Origin: Caldanaerobacter subterraneus | GTDB taxonomy: Bacteria > Bacillota > Thermoanaerobacteria > Thermoanaerobacterales > Thermoanaerobacteraceae | Reading direction: 5' to 3' | Assembly (NCBI RefSeq): GCF_004345675.1 | Contig: NZ_SLWU01000017.1 | Span: forward strand, 1-63,592 | DNA length: 63,592 bases | The notes under the pieces: model-generated | The model's input: the letters and a program-made list of their open reading frames with translations, nothing else | Told to the model about the DNA's origin: nothing | Database searches by the model: none | Shown: one piece after another, positions 27,357 to 34,991 of the stretch | How positions within the stretch are numbered: the stretch's first letter is position 1 | Layout of the letters: every line of letters starts with the position of its first letter | Made by a program: the position numbers and the translations under genes

Positions 27357-27781
27357 AAAAGTCAATTTCAGAAATAAAAAATATACTCCTTACAATAAAA
27401 AAATACATTGGCAGTAAAAACATAAAATTGAGAAGTTACAGCGGGAAAATTTTTGAGGTAGGAGAAGGCATAGTAATTTTTGATAAAAGCATTGACGAAA
27501 AGATAATATTAAAACCTGACAACAATTTTTATCACTACAAAGTAAAAGGGGAAGAATTAACCGCTACTCCCATTCCTGACCTTAAGATTCACGATTACAT
27601 CACTTATGACACTTTATTTGAAACAGTGAAAAATTCTCTCAAGCGTTGCATTCAGAAGAACGAGGAGGAAATACGCCTTTACAAAAACACAGTATACAAG
27701 ATAGACAAATACAACAAAGAGCTTGAAGAAATACTCTCATTAAAAAAGTCCGTAGAGGGGAAAATGGAAAGTGATTTGTAA
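27326..27781 (+). CDS. hypothetical coiled-coil protein
   Basis: The 151-residue product is not a family I recognise. It has an N-terminal helix (about 1-30), a beta-rich middle (KIFEVGEGIVIFDKS, about 45-90) and a C-terminal coiled coil (about 100-150). There is no signal peptide. The ATG at 27326 lacks a ribosome site, whereas the ORF starting at 27261 in another frame has a good one. Read through by a -1 shift at the A-run, the two would give one continuous helical N-terminus. It precedes the DUF881 gene on the same strand. Confidence 0.6.
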   Translation: MASKEMEEVLEKSISEIKNILLTIKKYIGSKNIKLRSYSGKIFEVGEGIVIFDKSIDEKIILKPDNNFYHYKVKGEELTATPIPDLKIHDYITYDTLFETVKNSLKRCIQKNEEEIRLYKNTVYKIDKYNKELEEILSLKKSVEGKMESDL

Positions 27782-27873
27782 CATTTTTGTAATCAAAAGT
27801 TAATAATTTCTTAATAAATTTTAATAATTTACGTGGTATAGTTAATTTAGAACTATAAAAGGAAGTGGAGAAA

Positions 27874-28617
27874 TTGAAGGGAAAGCTATTGCAAATTTTG
27901 AGCTTATTTTTGGTTTTTGTCACAATGGGATTCATGATTTCAATGCAAATTAAAACTGTTCAAGGAGGTATAAAGCAGCCTCTTCCCCCTGTTTCTTCCA
28001 CCAACTACGCCAGAGTAGAGGAACTCACACAGCAGCTTAAAAAAGTTCAAGAGGAAAAGCAAAATTTAGAACAGCAATTGGCAGAACTTACAAAAAGATT
28101 TCAAGAATACGAAGAAGCAGCTTCAAAAAATGATGCCGCTTTGAAAAACCTTCAGAAGGACGTTGAAAATTATAAAGCTCTCGCTGGCTTCACAGACATG
28201 GTAGGTCCCGGAGTAATAGTCACAGTAAGTGACAGCGACCTTCAGCCCCGCGAAGGAGAAGACCCAAACCTTTACTTAGTTCACGATGAAGACCTTCTAA
28301 ACATAGTAAATGAATTAAAAGCAGGGGGAGCAGAAGCGATAGCGATAAATGATCAGCGCTTGATTGCTACTTCTGAGATAAGGTGTGTAGGCCCTACAAT
28401 AAATATAAATTCAACAAGATATGCACCACCTTACGTGATAAAAGCCATAGGAAACCCTGAAACTTTAGTAGCTTCCTTAAAATTAAAAGGTGGAATAATA
28501 GAAACATTAGAATTTTATGGTATTAAAGTGGATATACAAACATCAGATAAAGTGGTAGTGCCTGGATACAGCGAACCTGTAAAATTTTTCTATGCAAAAC
28601 CCATAAACAACCCTTAA
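27874..28617 (+). CDS. DUF881 family membrane-anchored protein
   Basis: The roughly 247-residue protein has one N-terminal TM helix, a coiled coil (about 45-95, rich in Q, E and K) and a globular DUF881 domain. Family blocks are GPGVIVTVSDSD, LLNIVNELKAGGAEAIAIN and the SEIRCVGPTININ stretch. Relatives (YlxW/YlxX) sit near cell-division genes in bacilli; the function is unknown. The start is ambiguous: TTG at 27874 has AAGGAAG at eight bases, while GTG at 27865 would have the site nearly touching it. Confidence 0.85.
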   Translation: MKGKLLQILSLFLVFVTMGFMISMQIKTVQGGIKQPLPPVSSTNYARVEELTQQLKKVQEEKQNLEQQLAELTKRFQEYEEAASKNDAALKNLQKDVENYKALAGFTDMVGPGVIVTVSDSDLQPREGEDPNLYLVHDEDLLNIVNELKAGGAEAIAINDQRLIATSEIRCVGPTININSTRYAPPYVIKAIGNPETLVASLKLKGGIIETLEFYGIKVDIQTSDKVVVPGYSEPVKFFYAKPINNP

Positions 28618-28618
28618 A

Positions 28619-28649
28619 AAAGACAGGTTTATCCATTAAACCTGTCTTT
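28619..28649. terminator. terminator between convergent DUF881 and GNAT genes
   Basis: A perfect 12-pair AAAGACAGGTTT/AAACCTGTCTTT stem with a seven-base loop overlaps the end of the GNAT gene and follows the DUF881 stop. Both strands carry T-rich tails. Confidence 0.85.
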
Positions 28650-29738
28650 AATCTTTTTTATAATTCCATTTTCCACGATAACGCATTTACACAGAAGCTT
28701 ACCCAAAAAAGTAGGCTTTGAAGCCACAAATCTCATATTCCTCTTCTTCAAAGATGTCCAATTCCTCTTATACTCTTCATCTCCCCTTAAAAAGTCAAAC
28801 ACTCTGTCCCCTTCTTCAATAGAATGCTTAATGGCAAGCCCTACCGCTATGTTCCCAACACTCCTTTTGCTGTACTCAATATCGTATCCGCTTATATAAT
28901 AGTACCTAATACCACCTACGTGATAGCTTAAAAGGCTTGCTACTGTCTTAACACCGTCTTTTAGTTCAAATAGGCTAAGCTCTCCTTTTAAGAACATATC
29001 TTCTGCTACGTCTTTGTGAAAATCCCTTATCCTCTTTGAGTAAAAAACCCCTGGCATGTGTTTTTGCCTCCACCTTTTCTGGTGAAGGTTTATCAAAGTA
29101 TCCATTGCTCTATCCACCAGCTCAAAATCTCTTACTACGTAAAAGCTAGCATCGTACTCTTTAAAAAATCGCCTGACCTCATAATTTAAATTGCGCCTGA
29201 ATTTGCCCTCCAGCCCTTCAAGGTATTCCTCCCACGTATCAGGCAGTTCTATATAAGGGCATATATCCTGCACTTCATAATCATAATAGAGATTACTGCC
29301 CATTATATACGGGAAAAATTCGCTATCTTCAGGAATATGCTCTAAATCAAGCACTGTCAAAGAATCAATTCTCTTTTCCAAAAAATCTACAATCGCAGTG
29401 TAAAACTGCTTTTCATATCCACTTCTCACAATAAAATCTAAATAATCGCTGTTTGTAGAACCGATGAATTTTATCCTCTTGGCAAAAAGGCCCTTTTCAA
29501 AATAAGTTATCATAAAAGGAGCAATACCTATAGGAATAGTTCCTTCATAAACGACAATTATTTCCAAATTTTTGCCGTGCCCAAAGTATTTCCACCAGTT
29601 TAAAACCCACTCAAACGTATTAAAAGGATACACTTTTCCCTCTTCTTCTAATTCATGCCAAATATCCTCTATTTCCAACAATCCAGAAATATTTGTAATC
29701 CTCTCAACTGTCATGTGAGATATCTTTCTTTCATCCAA
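28629..29738 (-). CDS. GNAT-fold acetyltransferase (CelD/BioF2-like)
   Basis: The approximately 369-residue protein resembles the FemAB/CelD-like GNAT proteins that transfer acyl or aminoacyl groups in envelope or polysaccharide modification. Seen are a C-terminal acetyltransferase-like block (YYISGYDIEYSKRSVGNIAVG and VFDFLRGDEEYKRNW) and an N-terminal half with NTFEWVLNWWKYFG. TTG at 29738 is preferred because GGAGGG lies seven bases upstream; ATG at 29714 overlaps the DedA stop as ATGA but lacks a site. The acceptor substrate is unknown. It is translationally coupled to the DedA gene. Confidence 0.75.
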   Translation of the reverse strand: MDERKISHMTVERITNISGLLEIEDIWHELEEEGKVYPFNTFEWVLNWWKYFGHGKNLEIIVVYEGTIPIGIAPFMITYFEKGLFAKRIKFIGSTNSDYLDFIVRSGYEKQFYTAIVDFLEKRIDSLTVLDLEHIPEDSEFFPYIMGSNLYYDYEVQDICPYIELPDTWEEYLEGLEGKFRRNLNYEVRRFFKEYDASFYVVRDFELVDRAMDTLINLHQKRWRQKHMPGVFYSKRIRDFHKDVAEDMFLKGELSLFELKDGVKTVASLLSYHVGGIRYYYISGYDIEYSKRSVGNIAVGLAIKHSIEEGDRVFDFLRGDEEYKRNWTSLKKRNMRFVASKPTFLGKLLCKCVIVENGIIKKIKDRFNG

Positions 29739-30331
29739 AGCACTACCCTCCAAACCACATATAAAAATATTATAAACCCTATGGTAGATACAAAATATAC
29801 CCAAAGGGGCTGACTCTTGGTCAAAAAGTCCACTTTTATAAGCTGCTTTGCTGCCAGATAAGATATTAAAGTCCAAAAGGAAGACCATATCAAATCAGCA
29901 ATTGCAGAAAAAATCACATAAACGGTAAAATTCATTCTGGTAATCCCAGACGCCCAAATAGCAGGAGTGCGCGGCAGTCCCACCAGCCTTCCAAGAAGAA
30001 CAGTAAAACCGCCGTACTTCGCAAACCATTTATCCATAGCCTCTAAGTCTTTCACAGTTATTTTCAAATACTTGCCGTATTTTTCTACAACTGGCCTTCC
30101 CTTGTAATATCCCACTAAATAGGCTATCACATTTCCAGTGACATTGCCTAAAGCTGCTACAAGCACTATAGCAACTAAATTCATCTCTCCCTTTACCGCA
30201 AGGTATGCTGCTGCAAAAAATAAAATCTCCACAGGACCAGGAAGTCCAGTCCCCTCATAAGCAAGCACAAGAAAAAGGGCTATGTAGCCGTAGTTTACTA
30301 CAGCGTTATATAAAAAAGATTGGCTTTCCAT
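29711..30331 (-). CDS. DedA family membrane protein
   Basis: The protein of about 206 residues has four to six hydrophobic segments and the DedA/SNARE-associated (VTT) domain. Motifs are YEGTGLPGPVE near the N-terminus and LGRLVGLPRTPAIWASG in the middle, where DedA proteins have the conserved FxRxxPxxR pattern. DedA proteins scramble or flip lipids such as undecaprenyl phosphate. The start MESQSF is used because GGTGA lies close by; an in-frame TTG nine codons upstream is weaker. The GNAT gene overlaps its end. Confidence 0.87.
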   Translation of the reverse strand: MESQSFLYNAVVNYGYIALFLVLAYEGTGLPGPVEILFFAAAYLAVKGEMNLVAIVLVAALGNVTGNVIAYLVGYYKGRPVVEKYGKYLKITVKDLEAMDKWFAKYGGFTVLLGRLVGLPRTPAIWASGITRMNFTVYVIFSAIADLIWSSFWTLISYLAAKQLIKVDFLTKSQPLWVYFVSTIGFIIFLYVVWRVVLWMKERYLT

Positions 30332-30380
30332 GGCTTCACCATCCGTTATATTTTTCAAGTTTTATTATATCATAAAAAAT

Positions 30381-30404
30381 TAAAACAGTGCAATTTAGCC
30401 CTGC
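30381..30404 (-). terminator. weak terminator of the glycosyltransferase operon
   Basis: On the minus strand CAG-GC/GC-CTG with one mismatch is followed by TTTTAATTTTTT, one base after the stop region of the glycogen-synthase-like gene. Confidence 0.45.
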
Positions 30405-30405
30405 T

Positions 30406-31581
30406 TTACTTTTTCGCTTTTTTATACTCTTGTACAACCTTCCTATACATTTCATAGGTCTTTTTAGCAATACTTCCCCAGCTGAACATCTCCTCAACTC
30501 TTTTCCTTCCATTTATCCCAAATTTCTTTGCCAACTCTCTATTCTCCAGGAGAATATTTATATATTTCGCAAGCTCTTCAGAGTTTCCCGGCTCTACCAA
30601 AAAGCCTGTCTCCTCATGCACCACAACTTCTTTAATCCCACCTGTAGCGCTTGCCACAACGGGAGTCTCACAAGCCATCGCTTCCAAATTTATTATGCCA
30701 AAGGGCTCATAAATAGAAGGGCACACAAACACTTCTGCATTGCTATAAAGCTCTACGATATCTTCTTTTTCCACCATTTTGTTTATCCAAATTATATTGT
30801 CGTGCAACTTCACCTTTTGCTCTACCTCTTCCAACACCTCTGGCGTGTCTGGAGAGCTGGCGCACAGCACCACTTTTACATCCTTAGGCAAATATTTCAC
30901 TGCATCTATCAAGTGAGTAATCCCTTTCTGCCTAGATATTCTCCCTACAAAGAGAATGTACCTTCCTTCAATTCCGTACTTTTTTCTAGCAACATTTCTA
31001 TCTATCTTTTTGTACTCCTTTAAATCTATCCCATTGTATATGACCTCTATCTTTTCTTCAGGAACGTCGTAATATTTCAATATGTCCTCTTTTGAGCCTT
31101 GGGAGACGGCTATAATCCTGTCAGCAGCTTTAATTCCTGTTTTTTCCATCCAGGAACTCAATTTATACCCATTCCCCAACTGTTCTTCTTTCCACGGCCT
31201 TAAGGGCTCAAGGCTGTGAATTGTCACAACTAAAGGCTTATCATAAAGCTTTTTAGCTAAAAAGCCTGCCATGAAGGTGTACCAGGTGTGGCAATGAAGG
31301 ACATCGGAATCAACAGGGTCCTTCACCATCGCCAAATCTATTGAAAAAGGACCTAAAACTTTTTGATACCTAGGATCTAACCCTTCTTTTAACTCCTCCC
31401 ACTCTTTATATCCCTTTACAGTCAAATTCTCCGAAAAAAATTTCTGGTCCCCAAAACACCTCACATCTACTTTCATTAACTTGGACAACTCTCTGGTCAG
31501 GTAGTCTACATGAACACCTGCTCCTCCATAAATATTAGGAGGGTATTCATTGGTAAACACCGTGACTTTTAAATTATCCAT
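30406..31581 (-). CDS. glycogen synthase-like GT4 glycosyltransferase
   Basis: The 391-residue protein has the two Rossmann domains of GT-B enzymes. The N-terminus VFTNEYPPNIYGGAGVHV is that of the actinobacterial-type glycogen synthase. The C-terminal E-x7-E motif is in CPSIYEPFGIINLEAM near residue 300. It should add glucose from NDP-glucose, or make maltose-1-phosphate as in GlgM. The second is attractive because a maltokinase is next door. ATG at 31581 overlaps the maltokinase stop by eight bases. Last gene of the operon. Confidence 0.85.
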   Translation of the reverse strand: MDNLKVTVFTNEYPPNIYGGAGVHVDYLTRELSKLMKVDVRCFGDQKFFSENLTVKGYKEWEELKEGLDPRYQKVLGPFSIDLAMVKDPVDSDVLHCHTWYTFMAGFLAKKLYDKPLVVTIHSLEPLRPWKEEQLGNGYKLSSWMEKTGIKAADRIIAVSQGSKEDILKYYDVPEEKIEVIYNGIDLKEYKKIDRNVARKKYGIEGRYILFVGRISRQKGITHLIDAVKYLPKDVKVVLCASSPDTPEVLEEVEQKVKLHDNIIWINKMVEKEDIVELYSNAEVFVCPSIYEPFGIINLEAMACETPVVASATGGIKEVVVHEETGFLVEPGNSEELAKYINILLENRELAKKFGINGRKRVEEMFSWGSIAKKTYEMYRKVVQEYKKAKK

Positions 31582-33076
31582 AGCTAACCCCCATTTCCTG
31601 CGGTTTTTTGAGCTCTTCAATGCATTCTAAAATACCCTTTAAAGGTATCTTAAACCAAGTAGGCCTGTTGTTTACCTCGTAAATACCTTCAAAAAGTGCC
31701 TTATCTAGTTTAAAAAGAGCCAAAACTTTTAAGAAGTTTTCTTCTTTAGGTAGCACATCTGAAGCCTCTTCTGATACTGCTTTAAGGTACCCTTCAATAA
31801 AGGCTTCCTCCACTTCTTTTTCCCATGAAACCAGGAGTTTCTCTACTTCTTCATCCTCTCTCTTCATTTCTTTTTCTAAATAATTAAAATAAGCAGCATA
31901 AGCAGCATAGCTGAAAGACCTGAGCATCCCTGCGACATCTTTTAAAGGGGATATCTTCTCTCTTCTCACCTCTATGGGCTTTGTAGGTTCCCCTTCAAAA
32001 TCTATTATCACATATCCTCTCTCTGTTTTTAAAATTTGCTCAAGATGAAGGTCCCCATGGCACCTCATGTACTTACCAAGGGAAATATGAGAAAACTCAT
32101 CCAATTCTTCAAAAATAAACTGTCCAAAGTCTTTTATGGTATCAAGCAAAGAAGTCGTGCCTTCATCAAATTGTTTACCTTCTACAAAAGCCAAAAGCTT
32201 AGAAAAATTTCCTTTTATACTCTCTAGAATCTTTTCTACATTTTCCTGACTTATGTCTATCTTTGTAAATGACAATTTACTGTGCATTTCTCCAATAATC
32301 CTAGCTATCTCCTTAACTTCTCTAACATATTCTGTAAAATCAATTCCCTCAGTTCTTCTATAAATTACATCTTTCAAATACTGCTGTGTGTACTGCCACA
32401 TATCTCCTTCATTTTTTATATACTCTACTACCATAGCTACTGTATATTTTTCCCCTGTCGGCAGCTCATACAAAAAATAACCTCTTATATCCTGTACATT
32501 TTCAAATCCTGCTTTTTTAAGCTCAAATGTCATCTCTAAATCAGGGTTTATTCCCTCCGCAAACTTCCTGTAAGTTTTTATTATTTCATCTTTCCTCAAA
32601 TAAGTCAGACTGTTTGTAGATTTATTGCTCAATCTCTCTACTTTGTATATATCTTCATCCTTCACAACATATGGGACAAGCTTTGCCCCTGATCGAAATT
32701 CTACAGCTTTTCTTGTTGTTAAAACTTCATTCAGCCACTTTACATAGGGAAGAGAGTCAACTGCATCGTATATGAAGTACCTTTCGCCTTCCACCTCTAC
32801 CTCATCTATCAAATCAGCCTTCTTAAAATTTTTTGATATGAACACTGGAAGATAATAAAAGGCAGTAAACGGATTAAAACTTAAAGGAGTTTTAAGGATG
32901 ATGCCTAAAATTATCACTGCCAATATCTCTTCTTTTCTCTCATAAACAATAAGATAATCCTTGACAAACAGGTTTAAAATTTCATGGGCTTTTTCCTGAA
33001 ACCACCTAAATTTTTTCAAGTTTTCGCCTTTTATTTGTGATATAATTTTTTCCATTACACCACTTCTTTCCTTCAT
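31574..33076 (-). CDS. maltokinase-like protein (Pep2/Mak family)
   Basis: The 500-residue protein resembles maltokinase, an ATP-dependent enzyme making maltose-1-phosphate. It shows the kinase catalytic loop CHGDLHLEQIL near residue 345, the metal site IIDFEGEP about 15 residues later, and an N-terminal cap with KFRWFQEKAHEI. The ATG at 33076 overlaps the upstream stop as ATGA; a second ATG at 33055 is also possible. With the GT4 enzyme it suggests alpha-glucan or trehalose-linked metabolism. A trehalose synthase fusion is absent. Confidence 0.83.
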   Translation of the reverse strand: MKERSGVMEKIISQIKGENLKKFRWFQEKAHEILNLFVKDYLIVYERKEEILAVIILGIILKTPLSFNPFTAFYYLPVFISKNFKKADLIDEVEVEGERYFIYDAVDSLPYVKWLNEVLTTRKAVEFRSGAKLVPYVVKDEDIYKVERLSNKSTNSLTYLRKDEIIKTYRKFAEGINPDLEMTFELKKAGFENVQDIRGYFLYELPTGEKYTVAMVVEYIKNEGDMWQYTQQYLKDVIYRRTEGIDFTEYVREVKEIARIIGEMHSKLSFTKIDISQENVEKILESIKGNFSKLLAFVEGKQFDEGTTSLLDTIKDFGQFIFEELDEFSHISLGKYMRCHGDLHLEQILKTERGYVIIDFEGEPTKPIEVRREKISPLKDVAGMLRSFSYAAYAAYFNYLEKEMKREDEEVEKLLVSWEKEVEEAFIEGYLKAVSEEASDVLPKEENFLKVLALFKLDKALFEGIYEVNNRPTWFKIPLKGILECIEELKKPQEMGVSYG

Positions 33077-34050
33077 AAATTTTGTAATTTTAAAATCGAA
33101 GCAGCAAGCTCTGGAGAGACAGGGTTTATATGCACACCTGTGCCCAGCTCGAACCCTGCCGCTATCGTAAGCCTAAGAGCAATTTCTATATGCCAGTGGT
33201 AATTTCTTATATCCCGAGGAGGCAGAGTGTGAAGGACAATGTTGTAAGGAGGCATCTCAAACTCTTTCTCGTATTTCTCAATCAAAGGCTTTAAAATCTC
33301 CACAAATTTTGAGAGAGAATCCTCATCTATCTCCTCAAACTTTTCCTGATGCTCTTTTGGAATTATCCACGACTCATAAGGATACTGAGAAGCATATGGA
33401 GCTATTGCCACAAACTTTTCATTCTCCCCTATCAATCTCACACCTGCTTCTCTTTCGTACTCAATAATTTCGCAGTAAGGGCATTTTCTTTCCTTTTTTA
33501 TATACTCCTGAGTGCCCTCAACTTCCCTGTTCACCAGCTCGGGGACAAAAGGAATTGCTATGACCTGCCAATGGCCGTGCTCAAGAGAAGCCCCTCCTCT
33601 TGGCCCAAAATTCTTAAAAACCTGAACGTACTTTATCTTTTCATCTTTCACAATTGATCTGTATCTTTCAATTATGGCGTGAAACACCCTTTTCATCTGT
33701 TCCAAAGTCAAATTCCCAAAAGTAACATCGTGGTAAGGAGATTCCACAATCACTTCTGCCACACCATAGCCGTACTCTCCTCTGTAAAGAGAAGGCACAT
33801 CAATCTCTTTTACCTCCGTATTTAACGCTGCGAATTTATTTGTGAACCCCCTCACAAGCCACTTCCCTTGTCCATCTTTTATCTCCACAAGAGAAGGAGG
33901 CGTCATATTTTCATTTCTCGGACAAAAAGGACAATCTTTGCTTCCCTTCTTTTCCTGATGAGCAATTGCAAAGTCATGAGGCCTTTTCGCCCTCTCAACC
34001 GCTATAATCACCATTTTCCCTGTAACTAAATCAAATCTTATCTCAGACAT
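33073..34050 (-). CDS. galT: galactose-1-phosphate uridylyltransferase-like protein
   Basis: The 325-residue HIT-superfamily nucleotidyltransferase swaps UMP (or AMP) between a nucleotide sugar and a sugar-1-phosphate. Zinc ligands are in CPFCPRNENM (near 36) and CPYCEI (near 195). The active-site string reads LEHGHWQ, where classical GalT has HPHxQ, and a second histidine pair is in YHWHIE near residue 285. AGGAGAG lies six bases before ATG 34050; the longer frame to 34104 has no site. It leads the operon galT-maltokinase-GT4, so an alpha-glucan-linked ADP- or UDP-glucose role is possible. Confidence 0.83.
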   Translation of the reverse strand: MSEIRFDLVTGKMVIIAVERAKRPHDFAIAHQEKKGSKDCPFCPRNENMTPPSLVEIKDGQGKWLVRGFTNKFAALNTEVKEIDVPSLYRGEYGYGVAEVIVESPYHDVTFGNLTLEQMKRVFHAIIERYRSIVKDEKIKYVQVFKNFGPRGGASLEHGHWQVIAIPFVPELVNREVEGTQEYIKKERKCPYCEIIEYEREAGVRLIGENEKFVAIAPYASQYPYESWIIPKEHQEKFEEIDEDSLSKFVEILKPLIEKYEKEFEMPPYNIVLHTLPPRDIRNYHWHIEIALRLTIAAGFELGTGVHINPVSPELAASILKLQNL

Positions 34051-34088
34051 AGTGTTCTCTCCTATTCTAGATATTTCCTTATCCATCA

Positions 34089-34104
34089 ATGCAATCGAAT
34101 GCAT
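34089..34104. promoter_or_regulatory. operator copy 1 (LacI-family-like dyad)
   Basis: The 16-base near-palindrome ATGCAATCGAATGCAT has a central CG typical of LacI-family sites. It lies in the galT leader. A second copy differing at one base lies 53 bases away. Confidence 0.6.
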
Positions 34105-34141
34105 AACTCTTCAAAAAAATAAAAGCATAATGGAGCAATTA

Positions 34142-34157
34142 ATGCAACCGAATGCAT
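34142..34157. promoter_or_regulatory. operator copy 2 (LacI-family-like dyad)
   Basis: ATGCAACCGAATGCAT lies just downstream of the -10 of the galT promoter, where a bound repressor would block transcription. It matches copy 1 at 15 of 16 positions. Confidence 0.6.
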
Positions 34158-34166
34158 TCTATTTTT

Positions 34167-34195
34167 ATAATATACCTTGCGCTTAAAATTGTCAA
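34167..34195 (-). promoter_or_regulatory. promoter of the galT-maltokinase-GT4 operon
   Basis: TTGACA and TATTAT are spaced by 17 bases on the minus strand. The operator at 34142-34157 covers the expected transcription start. Confidence 0.75.
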
Positions 34196-34273
34196 ATGGA
34201 TTTTATCTCTAAAGAGTTTACGACACTCAAACAATAATTATTATTCGCAGATAAAAATTTTTTTAAAAAACTA

Positions 34274-34302
34274 TTGACAAGAATAAAGATTGGTATTATA
34301 AT
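34274..34302 (+). promoter_or_regulatory. promoter of the wHTH-Fur-peroxiredoxin operon
   Basis: Perfect TTGACA and TATAAT hexamers are spaced by 17 bases. A 10-base AT palindrome (AATAATTATT at 34232-34241) lies about 35 bases upstream and could be a metalloregulator site. Confidence 0.75.
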
Positions 34303-34350
34303 AAAATTGAACTCAGTACAAAATTGAATTTAATTTAAAGAGGTGAGAAA

Positions 34351-34527
34351 ATGGAAGTAAAGGAACTAGTCTTGAAAACTTTAAAAGAATCCCCTCAACC
34401 TCTAAGGCCAGGTGACATTGCCGAAAAAGCAAATTTAGACAAAAAAGAGGTAGACAAGGCTATAAAAGAATTAAAAAAGGAAAACCTAATAATATCACCC
34501 AAAAGATGCTATTATGCAGCAAAATAA
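34351..34527 (+). CDS. 58-residue winged-helix DNA-binding protein
   Basis: An ATG preceded by AGAGGTG opens a 58-codon frame. The product has a compact HTH: KTLKESPQPLRPGDIAEKA (helices 1-2), LDKKEVDKAIKELKKENLI (recognition helix) and a short wing ISPKRCYYAA. It resembles small archaeal-like or MarR-type wHTH regulators and has no other domain. It is the first gene of an operon with a Fur-type regulator and a peroxiredoxin, so it may act in the same oxidative or metal response. Confidence 0.75.
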   Translation: MEVKELVLKTLKESPQPLRPGDIAEKANLDKKEVDKAIKELKKENLIISPKRCYYAAK

Positions 34528-34549
34528 TTTAAAGAAAGAAGTAATGAAA

Positions 34550-34990
34550 ATGACTTACAAGGTGGAGGAATTAAAGGACTACCTTAAAAAACATGGGATA
34601 AGGCCTTCTACAATAAGGCTTAAAATCCTTCAGTATCTTTTGGAAAACAGAATACATCCAACTGCAGAAGACATTTATAAATCCCTAATAAATGACATAC
34701 CAACTCTTTCAAAAACCAGTGTTTATAACACTTTAGACCTATTTCTTGAAAAGGGCGTTGTAAACACTTTATCCCTCAAAGAAAAAGAGCTGCGTTACGA
34801 CATCAACACTTACTTGCACGGTCACTTTAAGTGCGAAGTGTGCGGAAAAGTTTATGACTTCCCTGTAACTGACAAAATTTTAGAGGTCAATGAATTAGAA
34901 GGGTTTACAATTAAGAGCATTGACATAAATGCCTATGGCATATGCAAAAAATGCAATGAAAAAATAAAAAATAATAAGGAGGAAGAGTAA
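34550..34990 (+). CDS. Fur family regulator (PerR-like)
   Basis: The 146-residue protein has an N-terminal winged helix ([32 protein letters not shown]) and a C-terminal dimer domain with [11 protein letters not shown] and CKKCNE, the two CxxC zinc motifs of Fur/PerR proteins. Starts at 34514, 34544 and 34550 are possible; AAGAAG stands eight bases before 34550. The position directly ahead of a peroxiredoxin points to PerR, a peroxide sensor. Metal and peroxide specificity are inferred, not shown. Confidence 0.87.
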   Translation: MTYKVEELKDYLKKHGIRPSTIRLKILQYLLENRIHPTAEDIYKSLINDIPTLSKTSVYNTLDLFLEKGVVNTLSLKEKELRYDINTYLHGHFKCEVCGKVYDFPVTDKILEVNELEGFTIKSIDINAYGICKKCNEKIKNNKEEE

Positions 34991-34991
34991 A

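Noticed and set aside
30388-31023. Plus-strand ORF of 211 codons opposite the glycosyltransferase
   Set aside because: It is a Phe/Leu-rich shadow of the GT4 gene; the minus-strand frame has clear domains.
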